Of a DNA stretch of 64,000 nucleotides, positions 15,097-23,675 are shown one piece after another. Source of the stretch: Candidatus Allofournierella merdavium. GTDB taxonomy: Bacteria > Bacillota > Clostridia > Oscillospirales > Ruminococcaceae. The stretch spans positions 1 through 64,000 of the forward strand of contig DWYI01000033.1 of the NCBI GenBank assembly GCA_019118765.1, written 5' to 3'. A model generated the notes under the pieces. The model was given only the letters and a program-made list of their open reading frames with translations, had not been told where the DNA came from and searched no databases. How positions within the stretch are numbered: the first letter of the stretch is position 1; each line of letters opens with the position of its first letter. A program made the translations under genes and the position numbers.

Positions 15097-17106
15097 TCAG
15101 TTGCCGGAAGGATCCGCACTCACATCGGGGTCGGCATCCTGCCGCAGGGTGAAGCGGCCCACCTGCTCTTTGAGCAGCTGAGACTGGCCGGACAACTCCT
15201 CGCTGGCGGCAGCGGATTCCTCCGCGGTGGCCGAGTTGGTCTGCACGACAGAAGAGATCTGGTCGGTGCCTTCGGTGACCTGATGGATGGATTCGGTTTC
15301 GCTGACGATGTTTTCCGCCACCTTGTTCATCAGGCCCACGGCTTCCTTGGCGAGTTCCACGGTCTTGTCCAGCGCTTTGCTCACCTCGTCGGTCAGCTGG
15401 CTGCCGCGGGTCACATTGTTCATGGAGCGCTCGATCATTTCCTTGGTCTGCTTGGCGGCCTGGTCAGACTTGGAGGCGAGGCTGCGCACCTCGTCCGCCA
15501 CAACGGCGAAGCCCTTGCCGGCGCTGCCGGCCCGCGCGGCCTCGACCGCGGCGTTCAACGCGAGGATGTTGGTCTGGAAGGCAATGTTTTCGATGGCCTC
15601 GATGATCTGGCCGATCTCCTGATGTCCCTTCAGGATGTCCGTCATGGCGGCTTTCAACTCGCCCATCTTCTCGTTGCTGGCAACGACCTGACCGCCGGCC
15701 AGGTTGGATTTATCCTGCGCCTGCTTGGCGGCCTCGGCGTTCTCGGCGGCGGAGGTGTTGATATCGTTGATGGTGGCGGAAAGCTCCTGCACCGCGCTGG
15801 CCTGCTCGGTAGCGCCCTGGGCCAGGGCCTGCGCGCCGGAAGACACCTGCTCGGAACCGGCGGAGACCTGCTCGGCGGCGGTGTAGATCTGGCTCATGGT
15901 GTCGCTCAGCTGGGTGGCCAGGCTGCGCAGGATGACCAGCAGCTGGGACATATCGCCCACATACAGGTCGTGGTGCTGCGAGCGTACGTTCAGGTTGCCG
16001 TTGGACATTTCGCCCAGCAGGTAACCGATATCCTCCACCAGGCCGCGCAACACCCGGACGATCTCGCCGGTGGCCTCGGAGAGCATGCCGATCTCATCCT
16101 TGCGGCGGAACTCGGGAATGGGAGAGGACAGGTCGCCCGCCTGCAGCTGCTGGATGCGCTGCACACAAGCGCTGATGGGCTTGCCGATGCTGCCCGAGAT
16201 CTGCATCGCCAGGAAGACGGTGACGATGATCATCACCACCACCAGGGCAACGATGACCGCGATGTTGCGGTAGGTGGAGGCCATAAAGTCGGAAGTGTTG
16301 GCGCTCACACCCACGCTCCAGCCGTCGGTGCCGGACACCGGGCCATAGGCGAGGTACTTGGAGACGCCGCCAATGGTGTAGGTGCCGAAACCGGTCTCAC
16401 CCTGGCGCATGGCCGCATGCAGGGCGGCAAGGGCGGAAAGGCTGGAATCCGTCTGGGCCTCCTGCTCGATGTTCTGATTGCCAACGGTGTCCATGGTCAC
16501 ATCGGCAATGGTGTTGCCATCCTTGTCCAGCATATAGGCGCCGCTGTTCTCGCTGACCTTGATGGTCGCCATGATGTCATTGAGGAAGGTCTCCTTGGGC
16601 ACCATGTACACCACACCGGCGATCTGGCCGCCGGGGATGCCGTCCTGCCACAGGGGCGCGGCGACCATGAGGGAGAGTTCACCGGTGATCTTGCTCACGG
16701 TGGGCGTGGAGATCCAGGTGTTGCCCTGAATGGCCTGCTGGAAGTATTCCCGGTCGGAATAATTGTTGCCGTCGAACAGGCTGAGACCCGTGGTGGTGAG
16801 CACATTGCCGCGCACCATACCATACTCGTCGACCCACTGGTCCAGAATGGCCTGCTTCTGCTCCACCGTGGTCTCCGGGGCAGTCAGGGTGGGCACCATG
16901 CCCAGCGCCTCGACCGAGTTGGTGTATGACTGGATCTGATAGGACACATGCTGCGAAGCCTCAGATGCCAGCGCGAGCATACTCTGCTGCAGCGTGGTCT
17001 GGCTGCTGAAATAGCTCATGGCGATGCCGGCGCCGCCGCAGATGATGGCTGCCGCCGCGGTCATGGCCAGAAAACAGACCAGGATCTTCTGTCGAATGCT
17101 TTTCAT
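15097..17106 (-). CDS. Methyl-accepting chemotaxis protein with periplasmic Cache-type sensor
   Basis: This 669-residue chemoreceptor starts at the ATG at 17106 (SD GGAGGGAG). The first membrane helix is at about 8-30 ([23 protein letters not shown]). An extracellular dCache-like sensor covers about 35-280 ([39 protein letters not shown]). The second helix is near 290-310, with HAMP at 310-365. The long signalling coiled coil has the hairpin tip [19 protein letters not shown] and [13 protein letters not shown]. It senses an outside ligand, probably a small organic or amino acid, and signals to CheA/CheW. It is a separate transcription unit. Confidence 0.95.
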   Translation of the reverse strand: MKSIRQKILVCFLAMTAAAAIICGGAGIAMSYFSSQTTLQQSMLALASEASQHVSYQIQSYTNSVEALGMVPTLTAPETTVEQKQAILDQWVDEYGMVRGNVLTTTGLSLFDGNNYSDREYFQQAIQGNTWISTPTVSKITGELSLMVAAPLWQDGIPGGQIAGVVYMVPKETFLNDIMATIKVSENSGAYMLDKDGNTIADVTMDTVGNQNIEQEAQTDSSLSALAALHAAMRQGETGFGTYTIGGVSKYLAYGPVSGTDGWSVGVSANTSDFMASTYRNIAVIVALVVVMIIVTVFLAMQISGSIGKPISACVQRIQQLQAGDLSSPIPEFRRKDEIGMLSEATGEIVRVLRGLVEDIGYLLGEMSNGNLNVRSQHHDLYVGDMSQLLVILRSLATQLSDTMSQIYTAAEQVSAGSEQVSSGAQALAQGATEQASAVQELSATINDINTSAAENAEAAKQAQDKSNLAGGQVVASNEKMGELKAAMTDILKGHQEIGQIIEAIENIAFQTNILALNAAVEAARAGSAGKGFAVVADEVRSLASKSDQAAKQTKEMIERSMNNVTRGSQLTDEVSKALDKTVELAKEAVGLMNKVAENIVSETESIHQVTEGTDQISSVVQTNSATAEESAAASEELSGQSQLLKEQVGRFTLRQDADPDVSADPSGN

Positions 17107-17162
17107 GGTTACAAGACTCCCTCCAGGTATTGAGATAGAGTTTACACAGCATCTATTAATTC

Positions 17163-17189
17163 TTATCGACATTTTTTCACAAAAGAAAA
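17163..17189 (-). promoter_or_regulatory. Possible sigma-28 promoter of the Cache chemoreceptor gene
   Basis: The minus strand carries GTCGATAA (17170-17163), identical to the -10 of the cheA promoter. The -35 at 15 bp is TTTT, a poor match, so support is partial. Confidence 0.4.
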
Positions 17190-17228
17190 GAGGAAGCGCG
17201 GGAAATAATGAAATTTTTTTAAACAATT

Positions 17229-17945
17229 TTACCCCAGGGGGGACGCCTCGCCCGTTGTGCGGTCCAGCAGGTATACCTGCAGGTCGGGCAGGGTGAGAAG
17301 GTAGCTGTGCTGGATCTGGTGGGTCTGGGCGAGATAGACATTCACACACAGGCAGGGCCGGTCGTCCAGCATTACTATGCCGTCCTGCGGGATGACATTG
17401 TAGTCATCCATGCTGCCCGTGAGGCCAAGATAGGCGGGAGACAGGCTTTTTACATAGGCTACTGCCTCTTCCAGGGTGACCGTGTCGGGCTGCGGCCAGG
17501 AGAGATCGGCAGTCTGCACCAGGGAAGGGGTGACCGAACAGGAGGACTCCTCCCACTGGATGCTCAGCACGAACGTCTGTGCAGGGTCGGTGGCGCTGCG
17601 GATCGCCGCGGCCTGACCGGACGCGGCGGTAAAATCCGCGGTGCCGCCCGTCTGTGCATCGGCGCCGATCTGGCACTCATAGTCCGTCTCCAGGGCCTCG
17701 GTATATGCCTGGGCGGTGCCGGCGCCGTCGGAAAGGCCCGAATAAACATAGGTGATGGTCTCGCCGTCCTCGCCCACCGACTGCTGGAACTGGAACCCTT
17801 CGTCCAGCGTGACCAGCGCGTTCAGGGAGGGAAGGCTATCTTCACCCACAACATAAACCTGCGGCGGTTCCTGCTTTTCAGAACCGCCGCAGGCCGTCAG
17901 CAGCGCTGCCAACAGCAGCGCTGCCGCTTTTGTCATACGTTTCAT
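17229..17945 (-). CDS. Lipoprotein of unknown function, last gene of the fliD operon
   Basis: This 238-residue protein has a clear lipoprotein signal: [21 protein letters not shown] with the lipobox Cys at residue 19. I do not recognise the mature domain. It reads as two similar halves rich in beta strands ([42 protein letters not shown]), possibly a small sensor-like fold. The start overlaps the stop of the FtsA-like gene (ATGA), so the two are translationally coupled and probably work together. That would put an outer-surface partner beside a cytoplasmic actin homologue. No family can be named. Confidence 0.8.
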   Translation of the reverse strand: MKRMTKAAALLLAALLTACGGSEKQEPPQVYVVGEDSLPSLNALVTLDEGFQFQQSVGEDGETITYVYSGLSDGAGTAQAYTEALETDYECQIGADAQTGGTADFTAASGQAAAIRSATDPAQTFVLSIQWEESSCSVTPSLVQTADLSWPQPDTVTLEEAVAYVKSLSPAYLGLTGSMDDYNVIPQDGIVMLDDRPCLCVNVYLAQTHQIQHSYLLTLPDLQVYLLDRTTGEASPLG

Positions 17946-20128
17946 GGAACGTTCACCTCGTCCTCATATCCAATACTGATTTGGTCGCCCTCCTGAAGGA
18001 CCTGCTGGAAGAGGCAGTCGGAACCGTTCACCTGCAGGGCCACCGGGCCCCGCGCGTTCTTGAAATCAATTCCGGAAAGTTCCAGAAGATCCATCACATA
18101 GTGGGGGGTCCCATCTTTTTTGGGGGGGAGAGTCACATCGCGGCCGTTCAGCCGCACCTTGCAGGGGCGGCCGGCCGGAACGGCAGGCAGCGGCTCAGCC
18201 GCCTCCGGCGCCGTGGCATGCCCGGCGGCGCGGCCATCCGACTCAGCGGTGGCCGCGGGCGATCCGGCTCCGGGGAGCCCGTGCGCTTCTGCCGCCGTCA
18301 CGGCGGCGGATGCGCCCACGTCTGCGGGGGCGGCAGCCTCCGCAGAGGATGCTGCCGTGCCCGGTTCCACAGGCGCGGCAGCCGGCGCGGGTGCGCTTGC
18401 CGGGGAAAGAACACCGGCTTCATCCCTCTCGGGGTGCGGACCGGCCCCGACAGTTTCCGTCGCCTGGCCCGCCAGATCGGCAGGGGAGGCGTCTGTGGCC
18501 GCAGCAGGGCGGTCGCCTGACGCGAGCGCCGTGCCGAGGGTCACCACGAACGCGCCGGAAGGCACGGGCGCGTCGGGCGAGGGCCGCTCGCCGTTGATGG
18601 TGAGGCGATCGACCTTCAGGCGGCGGGCCAGCTGTTCCGCGGTGAAGCGGCAGTCCTCGCCGGCCTGCGCCGGGGTAAATTCCACCACATCGCCCGGATG
18701 GACGATGGCGGAGGGCTGCGCCTCCGCGCCGTTGATGACCAGACGGGCGGGCAGGGCGGGCTGCCCGTAAAAGACGGTGCGCCGCCCGTCCACCTGGATC
18801 ACCAGCGGTCTGCCGATCCGCCCCAGCAGGTCAAAATAGGTATACCCGTTCATCATCAGCAGATCCATGGCGGAGAGGTCCCCGCTGCGGAAGAGTTTGG
18901 CAGGCGCGCCGTTGAGGGTGACGCGGCAGCTGTCGCTGACCAGGCCCAGCCCCGCCGAGACAGCAATGCCCAGCGGGGTGGTGTATTCCGGGTCGTCCAG
19001 ATCGATGACGTCGGAGCAGGAGGTGGTTTTGAAATGTCCGCCGGCCACTGCCACCCGCTTGGGGTCCATGTCCAGGGCGGACGCCACCGCGGCCTGCAGA
19101 CCGGCAAGTTTGCTGCCGCCGCCGGCCAGAAACAGGGCGGAGGGAGCCGCGCCGTTGAGGTCGAGCACATGCTGGGCGATCTCCCGTGCCAGCAGTTCTA
19201 TGGCCGGGCCCAGCGCCGCCTGCACCTGGGAGAGGGAGCAGGTCTGCTCCTGGCCCAGGATGTCGGTGAAAGTGATTTTTTCGGCCTGCGATAACTGCGC
19301 CTTGATGGATTCGGCGGAGTTGTAGTCCACCAGGTATTCCCGCATCAAAGCTTCGGTGATCTCGTCGCCGGCAACGGTGGCCATGGTGTAGCCCACCACG
19401 CTGCCATCGCGGCAAACAGCGATATCAGAGGTGCCCGCCCCGATGTCCACAAGGCAGAGGTTCAGCAGGCGCAGGTCGGCCGGAATGGCCGCGTTCAGCG
19501 CGGCGATGGGCTCCAGTGTCAGGCTGGCCACCTCCAGGCCCGCCCGGCGCATTACCGCATAGAGGCTGTCGATCACGCCGCCGGGCAGAAAGGTGGCTAC
19601 CACCTGGGCCTCGATGACGCGGCCGGTATGCCCCAGAAGGCTGGTCAAAGGGTATCCGTCCAGCCGATACTGGGTGGCGGTATACCCCACCAGAAGAAGC
19701 TGCTGGCCGTTTTCCTCATCGGTGTGGATGGAGCGTTCCGCCTCGGCCACGGCGGCGGCTTCCAGCTGCGCAACGGTGGCCTCGGTCACCACTTCCGGGG
19801 CAGGCAGTTCCCGGGTGCCGCAGCCCTGCGCGGTGCGCAGGGCACGGCCGGCGGCGGCCACACAGGCCCGTTCCAGCCGGCAGCCCGCGTCCTGTTCCAA
19901 TCGGTCGGTCACAGTCCGCACCGCGGCAGCCACCTGGGCGATATCCTCGATCTGGCCGTCCATCATCACCCGGTGGGCGTGAAGAAGTTTCTCCATGGCC
20001 AGAATGCGGACGCGTCCGTCTTCCCGGCGGCCGAGCATGCCGATGACGCTTCTCGTGCCGATGTCCAGGGCATAGATCAGATCCTGTCCTTGGCGGGGAA
20101 GGGGGGAGGTCGCAGTCGGTTCAGGCAT
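17942..20128 (-). CDS. FtsA-like actin-fold ATPase with Ala/Pro linker and C-terminal beta domain
   Basis: This 728-residue member of the FtsA/PilM actin-like superfamily has phosphate-1 motif LDIGTRSVIGML at 21-32, phosphate-2 CLVDIGAGTSDIAV at 225-238 and adenosine motif ALFLAGGGSKLAG at 331-343. An FtsA-like 1C/SHS2 insertion is likely near 85-200. The C-terminal half has a small beta domain (430-535), an Ala/Pro/Gly linker (540-655) and a final beta-grasp-like unit (656-728), instead of the FtsA membrane helix. Large FtsA-domain proteins of this kind exist in Clostridia without a proven role. It sits between a chemoreceptor and a lipoprotein in the fliD operon. The true division ftsA would be elsewhere, with ftsZ. 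Confidence 0.85.
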   Translation of the reverse strand: MPEPTATSPLPRQGQDLIYALDIGTRSVIGMLGRREDGRVRILAMEKLLHAHRVMMDGQIEDIAQVAAAVRTVTDRLEQDAGCRLERACVAAAGRALRTAQGCGTRELPAPEVVTEATVAQLEAAAVAEAERSIHTDEENGQQLLLVGYTATQYRLDGYPLTSLLGHTGRVIEAQVVATFLPGGVIDSLYAVMRRAGLEVASLTLEPIAALNAAIPADLRLLNLCLVDIGAGTSDIAVCRDGSVVGYTMATVAGDEITEALMREYLVDYNSAESIKAQLSQAEKITFTDILGQEQTCSLSQVQAALGPAIELLAREIAQHVLDLNGAAPSALFLAGGGSKLAGLQAAVASALDMDPKRVAVAGGHFKTTSCSDVIDLDDPEYTTPLGIAVSAGLGLVSDSCRVTLNGAPAKLFRSGDLSAMDLLMMNGYTYFDLLGRIGRPLVIQVDGRRTVFYGQPALPARLVINGAEAQPSAIVHPGDVVEFTPAQAGEDCRFTAEQLARRLKVDRLTINGERPSPDAPVPSGAFVVTLGTALASGDRPAAATDASPADLAGQATETVGAGPHPERDEAGVLSPASAPAPAAAPVEPGTAASSAEAAAPADVGASAAVTAAEAHGLPGAGSPAATAESDGRAAGHATAPEAAEPLPAVPAGRPCKVRLNGRDVTLPPKKDGTPHYVMDLLELSGIDFKNARGPVALQVNGSDCLFQQVLQEGDQISIGYEDEVNVP

Positions 20129-20182
20129 CGCGCCGACAACTCCTTTCGTGAAATGCGGGGCACATCCCCGGACTTATGGAGA

Positions 20183-21973
20183 TCAATACTTGCTGAAGCG
20201 GCTCTCCTCCGCCGCAGGCTGCTCAGCGGCCGGGGCAGCGGTGAAATGGCTGGCGGCCGGCTGAGTGGCGGCGGGCTGGCTGGCGGGTTCCGGCTCAAGG
20301 GAGTACCCGGAAGCGCCCCGCAGCTGGAAGCGCTGGACCATCTGCTTCATCATGACCGCCTGGGAGGAGAGCTCCTCGCTGGCGGCGGCGGACTCCTCGC
20401 TGGTGGCGGAGTTGGTCTGCACCACAGAGGAGATCTGGTCCACACCGGTGGTCAGCTGATCGATGGCCTCGGCCTCGCTGATGGTGCTCTCGGCCAGCTT
20501 CTCCATGTAGTCGATGGCAACGCCGGCGTACTCCACGGTCTTCTGCATGTTGACATCCACGTCCTCCGCCAGTTCGCCGCCGTGCTCCACGGCGGTCATG
20601 GAGGACTCGATCAGCTTCTTGGTCTGCTTGGCGGCGTGGTCAGACTTGGAGGCCAGGTTGCGCACCTCGTCCGCCACCACGGCGAAGCCCTTGCCGGCGC
20701 TGCCGGCGCGGGCGGCCTCAACGGCGGCGTTCAGCGCCAGGATGTTGGTCTGGAAGGCGATGTTCTCGATGGTCTCGATGATCTTGCCGATGTCCTTCTG
20801 GCCGGTGAGGATCTCGCCCATGGCGCGGCGCATCTCCTGCATACGCTCGTTGCTGATGCGCACCTGCTCGGCGGCCTGGTCGGCGCGCTCCTTGGCGGTC
20901 TGGGCGGTCTTGCGGTTCTCCTTGGCGGCGTTGTCCAGGTCGTTGATGGTGGCGGACAGCTCCTCCACGGCGCTGGCCTGCTCGGTGGAGCCCTGGGCCA
21001 GGGCCTGCGAGCCGCTGGACACCTGGTCGGCGCCGGCGGCCACCTGATCGGCGGCCTGCAGGATGCTGCTCATGGTGTCGTTCAGCTGGTCCAGCAGATA
21101 GTCGATGTTCTCCTTGATGGGGGCCAGCTCGCCGGGATACTGCTGGGTGACCTCGCAGGACAGATCGCCGTCGGCCAGCCGCTTGGTGATGCTGACGATG
21201 TCCTCAATGGCGTTGTGCAGGGTCTGCTGAGAGCTGCGCACCGCGTTGCAGATGCCGCCGATCTCGTCCTTGGACTCATAGTCCAGCTCGTAGGACAGAT
21301 CGCCCTGGCTGAACGCCACGACGGCCGCTTCCGCTTTGCGCAGGGGCACCACGATGGAACGCACGGTGTACAGGTTCAGGCTGATGCCCACCACAATGCT
21401 CACCGCCACCAGCACGCACAGAATGATCATGTCGCGGGTGGTGCGGCTCTGCAGGCCGGACACCAGAGTGGCGGTATCAGCGTTCAGCTGGTCGATCAGG
21501 CTCTGGCCGGTGGTCACCGCCTGGTTCAGCTTGGGCGTGCACTGGTTCTGGATCAGCTGGCTGGCACGGGCGGTGTCGCCGGTCTGAAGCGCGGAGGAGA
21601 TGTCGCCAAAGGAGGACTCCCAGTCCTGCACGGCCTGCACATACTGGCCGGCCAGACCGTCGCTGCCGGTGTACAGGCTCTGAATGGTCTCCAGGTTCGT
21701 GTCGAGGGCGGTCATGGTCGTCTCGATCTCATTCACGGTGGAAGAATTGTAGCCGAACAGGGCCATATCCCGCAGCTGGCGGGCGATGGAGTTGACGTTC
21801 ATCTCGCTCTCCAGAACGGCCTCGGTGATGGTGACCTGTTCGTTGAGAATGCCGTTAAACTGGCTGCGGGTGGAAAGGATGGTGCTGATGGACACAACGA
21901 TCATCACCAGCGACAGCAGCAGGGTGATTCCCACCGACAAAAGAATTTTGGTGGCAACACGCTTGTTCTTCAT
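20183..21973 (-). CDS. Methyl-accepting chemotaxis protein with four-helix-bundle sensor
   Basis: This 596-residue chemoreceptor has membrane helix 1 at about 8-32 ([23 protein letters not shown]) and a helical 4HB-type extracellular sensor at 35-185 ([30 protein letters not shown] cut by turns). Helix 2 is near 190-212, HAMP near 213-265, then the signalling domain with [21 protein letters not shown] and [23 protein letters not shown]. The C-terminal 35 residues are Pro/Ala-rich and could tether methylation enzymes. It lies between the FtsE-like and FtsA-like genes in the fliD operon. Confidence 0.95.
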   Translation of the reverse strand: MKNKRVATKILLSVGITLLLSLVMIVVSISTILSTRSQFNGILNEQVTITEAVLESEMNVNSIARQLRDMALFGYNSSTVNEIETTMTALDTNLETIQSLYTGSDGLAGQYVQAVQDWESSFGDISSALQTGDTARASQLIQNQCTPKLNQAVTTGQSLIDQLNADTATLVSGLQSRTTRDMIILCVLVAVSIVVGISLNLYTVRSIVVPLRKAEAAVVAFSQGDLSYELDYESKDEIGGICNAVRSSQQTLHNAIEDIVSITKRLADGDLSCEVTQQYPGELAPIKENIDYLLDQLNDTMSSILQAADQVAAGADQVSSGSQALAQGSTEQASAVEELSATINDLDNAAKENRKTAQTAKERADQAAEQVRISNERMQEMRRAMGEILTGQKDIGKIIETIENIAFQTNILALNAAVEAARAGSAGKGFAVVADEVRNLASKSDHAAKQTKKLIESSMTAVEHGGELAEDVDVNMQKTVEYAGVAIDYMEKLAESTISEAEAIDQLTTGVDQISSVVQTNSATSEESAAASEELSSQAVMMKQMVQRFQLRGASGYSLEPEPASQPAATQPAASHFTAAPAAEQPAAEESRFSKY

Positions 21974-22030
21974 AAGTATTTCCTCCTGATATTCAGTGAA
22001 TGTGTTTGTCCGGCCAAGGGTCCTGTGCGG

Positions 22031-22774
22031 TCATATGAACCTGTTGGGATCCGGGGCAAGAGCAGGCCCCACATCGCCGTAGCGTCCCTTTTGCACGTCG
22101 CCGCGAATGGTACCGTCCACCAAAGTGATGACCCGGCGCCGCATGAGATTGACGAACTTTTTTGCGTGGGAGGCCATGATGATGGTAATGCCGTGGCGGT
22201 TCAACTCGGACAAAAATAGAAACATATCCCAGACGGTGTCGTCGTCCAGATTGGCGGTGAGTTCGTCCAGGACAAGAATCTCCGGATTGTTGATGATGGC
22301 CCGGGCCAGTTCCACCCGGCGGCATTCGCCGGTGGAAAGCTCCACCGGATACCGCCCGGCCACGTCGCCGAGACCAACCATACTCAAAGATTTTCGCACC
22401 CGATCGGCGGGGGGCTGCTGGGTCCGTTTCTGGCCGAGCAAAGCGGCCAGGGTGAGATTCTCCTCAATGGTCCGCTTGCGGGCCAGCGAGGGGAACTGGG
22501 GCACATAGCCGAAACACAGCCGCCGGCGGACCCACTGACGGCGGGCCATCCGGGTGACGTTGATGTCGTTGAGAAAAACATTGCCCGTTGTGGGCTGTAT
22601 CTGACAGGCGATCAGATCCAGCAGGGTGCTTTTTCCCGCGCCGCTGCTGCCTGTCACAAAAACGAACTCCCCCCGTTCGATGGTGAGATCCACCGACCGG
22701 ACCGCATGAACGACCTGGCGCTCATGCTCCTGGGGGAAGTCCTTGCCGACTGATTCTAAACGTATCTGGGGCAT
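22031..22774 (-). CDS. Orphan FtsE-like ABC ATPase
   Basis: This 247-residue ABC ATPase is closest in style to FtsE/LolD. Walker A TGSSGAGKSTLL is at 41-52, with Q-loop YVPQFPSLARKRT. The signature is altered to LSTGECRRVELARAI (usual LSGGQ-x-QR). Walker B is ILVLDELTANLD (usual LADEPTGNLD) and the H-loop is MASHAKKF. No FtsX or other permease lies in the window, and the C-terminus carries a short unrelated tail (GDVGPALAPDPNRF). FtsE normally works with FtsX and contacts FtsA at the divisome. Here the neighbours are a fliT-like gene and a chemoreceptor. The SD GGAGGAG is good. Confidence 0.85.
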   Translation of the reverse strand: MPQIRLESVGKDFPQEHERQVVHAVRSVDLTIERGEFVFVTGSSGAGKSTLLDLIACQIQPTTGNVFLNDINVTRMARRQWVRRRLCFGYVPQFPSLARKRTIEENLTLAALLGQKRTQQPPADRVRKSLSMVGLGDVAGRYPVELSTGECRRVELARAIINNPEILVLDELTANLDDDTVWDMFLFLSELNRHGITIIMASHAKKFVNLMRRRVITLVDGTIRGDVQKGRYGDVGPALAPDPNRFI

Positions 22775-22852
22775 ATATCACTCCTCCGGGCTGCGGGGCC
22801 GAAACCGGCCGCGCCCGGTGATTGGACGCCGACGGACTGCGGTGTTGCCGTG

Positions 22853-23260
22853 TCAATCGTCCTTGCCGGCGTAAAACGAAGCGGAACCGCCGAACCGGCG
22901 GCTGACGGACTGGTCGGCCCGACAGATCTTCTCCAGCAGGTTCCGGTTGGTGTTTACCTGTTTGAGCAGGGCCTGCACCTTGTCCGGCGGCTCATCGCCC
23001 GGCTTGCCGGTCAGCAGCAGCCGCAGACGTGCGCCGTCCTGTGCGGGAAGTTCCGCACAGTGACGGCGCAACGCAGCTTTATAGCCGAGCATCCGGTCGA
23101 TCTCCTCCTGCCGCATGGAGAGGAACAGACGCACCGACACCTGATCCTGACGGCTCACCGCATCGGCCAGCTGGCTGGTCAGATCGTCAAGTTCGATCAG
23201 GCTGGTGTGCATCTGACGCTCTACCGCGCAGGCAAAAGACAAGGTCTGTTCACTCAGCAT
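22853..23260 (-). CDS. FliT-like helical flagellar chaperone candidate
   Basis: This 135-residue, almost fully helical protein directly follows fliS, the usual place of fliT. The segment FLSMRQEEIDRMLGYKAALRRHC and the C-terminal LLKQVNTNRNLLEKICRADQ resemble FliT/FlgN-type export chaperones, but the match is weak and based mostly on position and helical content. If it is FliT it would bind FliD before export. Its SD (GGGAGCA) is modest and the gap from fliS is 12 bp. Confidence 0.6.
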   Translation of the reverse strand: MLSEQTLSFACAVERQMHTSLIELDDLTSQLADAVSRQDQVSVRLFLSMRQEEIDRMLGYKAALRRHCAELPAQDGARLRLLLTGKPGDEPPDKVQALLKQVNTNRNLLEKICRADQSVSRRFGGSASFYAGKDD

Positions 23261-23272
23261 ACCGTGCTCCCA

Positions 23273-23647
23273 TCATCGTTCCGTGGCGTTTTTTTCGGCG
23301 GTGCGGAAACTTTCGCGCAGTTCACAGGCCATGCGCTTGACCCGCTCCAGTTCCGTTTTGTTCCGCCCGCTCTTTACCCGGCTGAGTTCGTAGCAGAAAT
23401 ATTCATACAGCCGCGTGAGCTGGGCGCTGATGGGGTACTGCCGGTCCAGGGTGTCGTCCAGATAATGAACCACGTCCACCGAGCGGTCCACCGCGCTTTC
23501 GAAAACGGTGTAGTCCTCTTTGTCAAGGGCCAGTTCCGCCTGGGTCAGCCGTTTGACCAGCTCATCGTAAACCAGCAGCAGCAGTTCGCCGGGGGTCATG
23601 GTGCTCAGCGCGTCTTCCCGGTAGTGCTGATAGCCTCGCATATCCAT
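23273..23647 (-). CDS. fliS: Flagellin export chaperone FliS
   Basis: This 124-residue FliS has YREDALSTMTPGELLLLVYDELVKRLTQAELAL split over the first two helices, and YFCYELSRVKSGRNKTELERV at the end. FliS caps the C-terminal helix of flagellin (28.6-30.2 kb) and brings it to the FlhA export gate. It is second gene of the fliD operon, 28 bp after fliD. Confidence 0.95.
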   Translation of the reverse strand: MDMRGYQHYREDALSTMTPGELLLLVYDELVKRLTQAELALDKEDYTVFESAVDRSVDVVHYLDDTLDRQYPISAQLTRLYEYFCYELSRVKSGRNKTELERVKRMACELRESFRTAEKNATER

Positions 23648-23675
23648 GGGATGTGCTCCTTTCCGGCCGGCGCGA

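Noticed and set aside
17942..20128. True cell-division ftsA
   Set aside because: No ftsZ or ftsQ neighbour, nearly twice the usual length, and no C-terminal amphipathic membrane helix.
22853..23260. Second FlgN gene
   Set aside because: The helical style is similar, but the position after fliS favours a FliT-like role; neither is certain.
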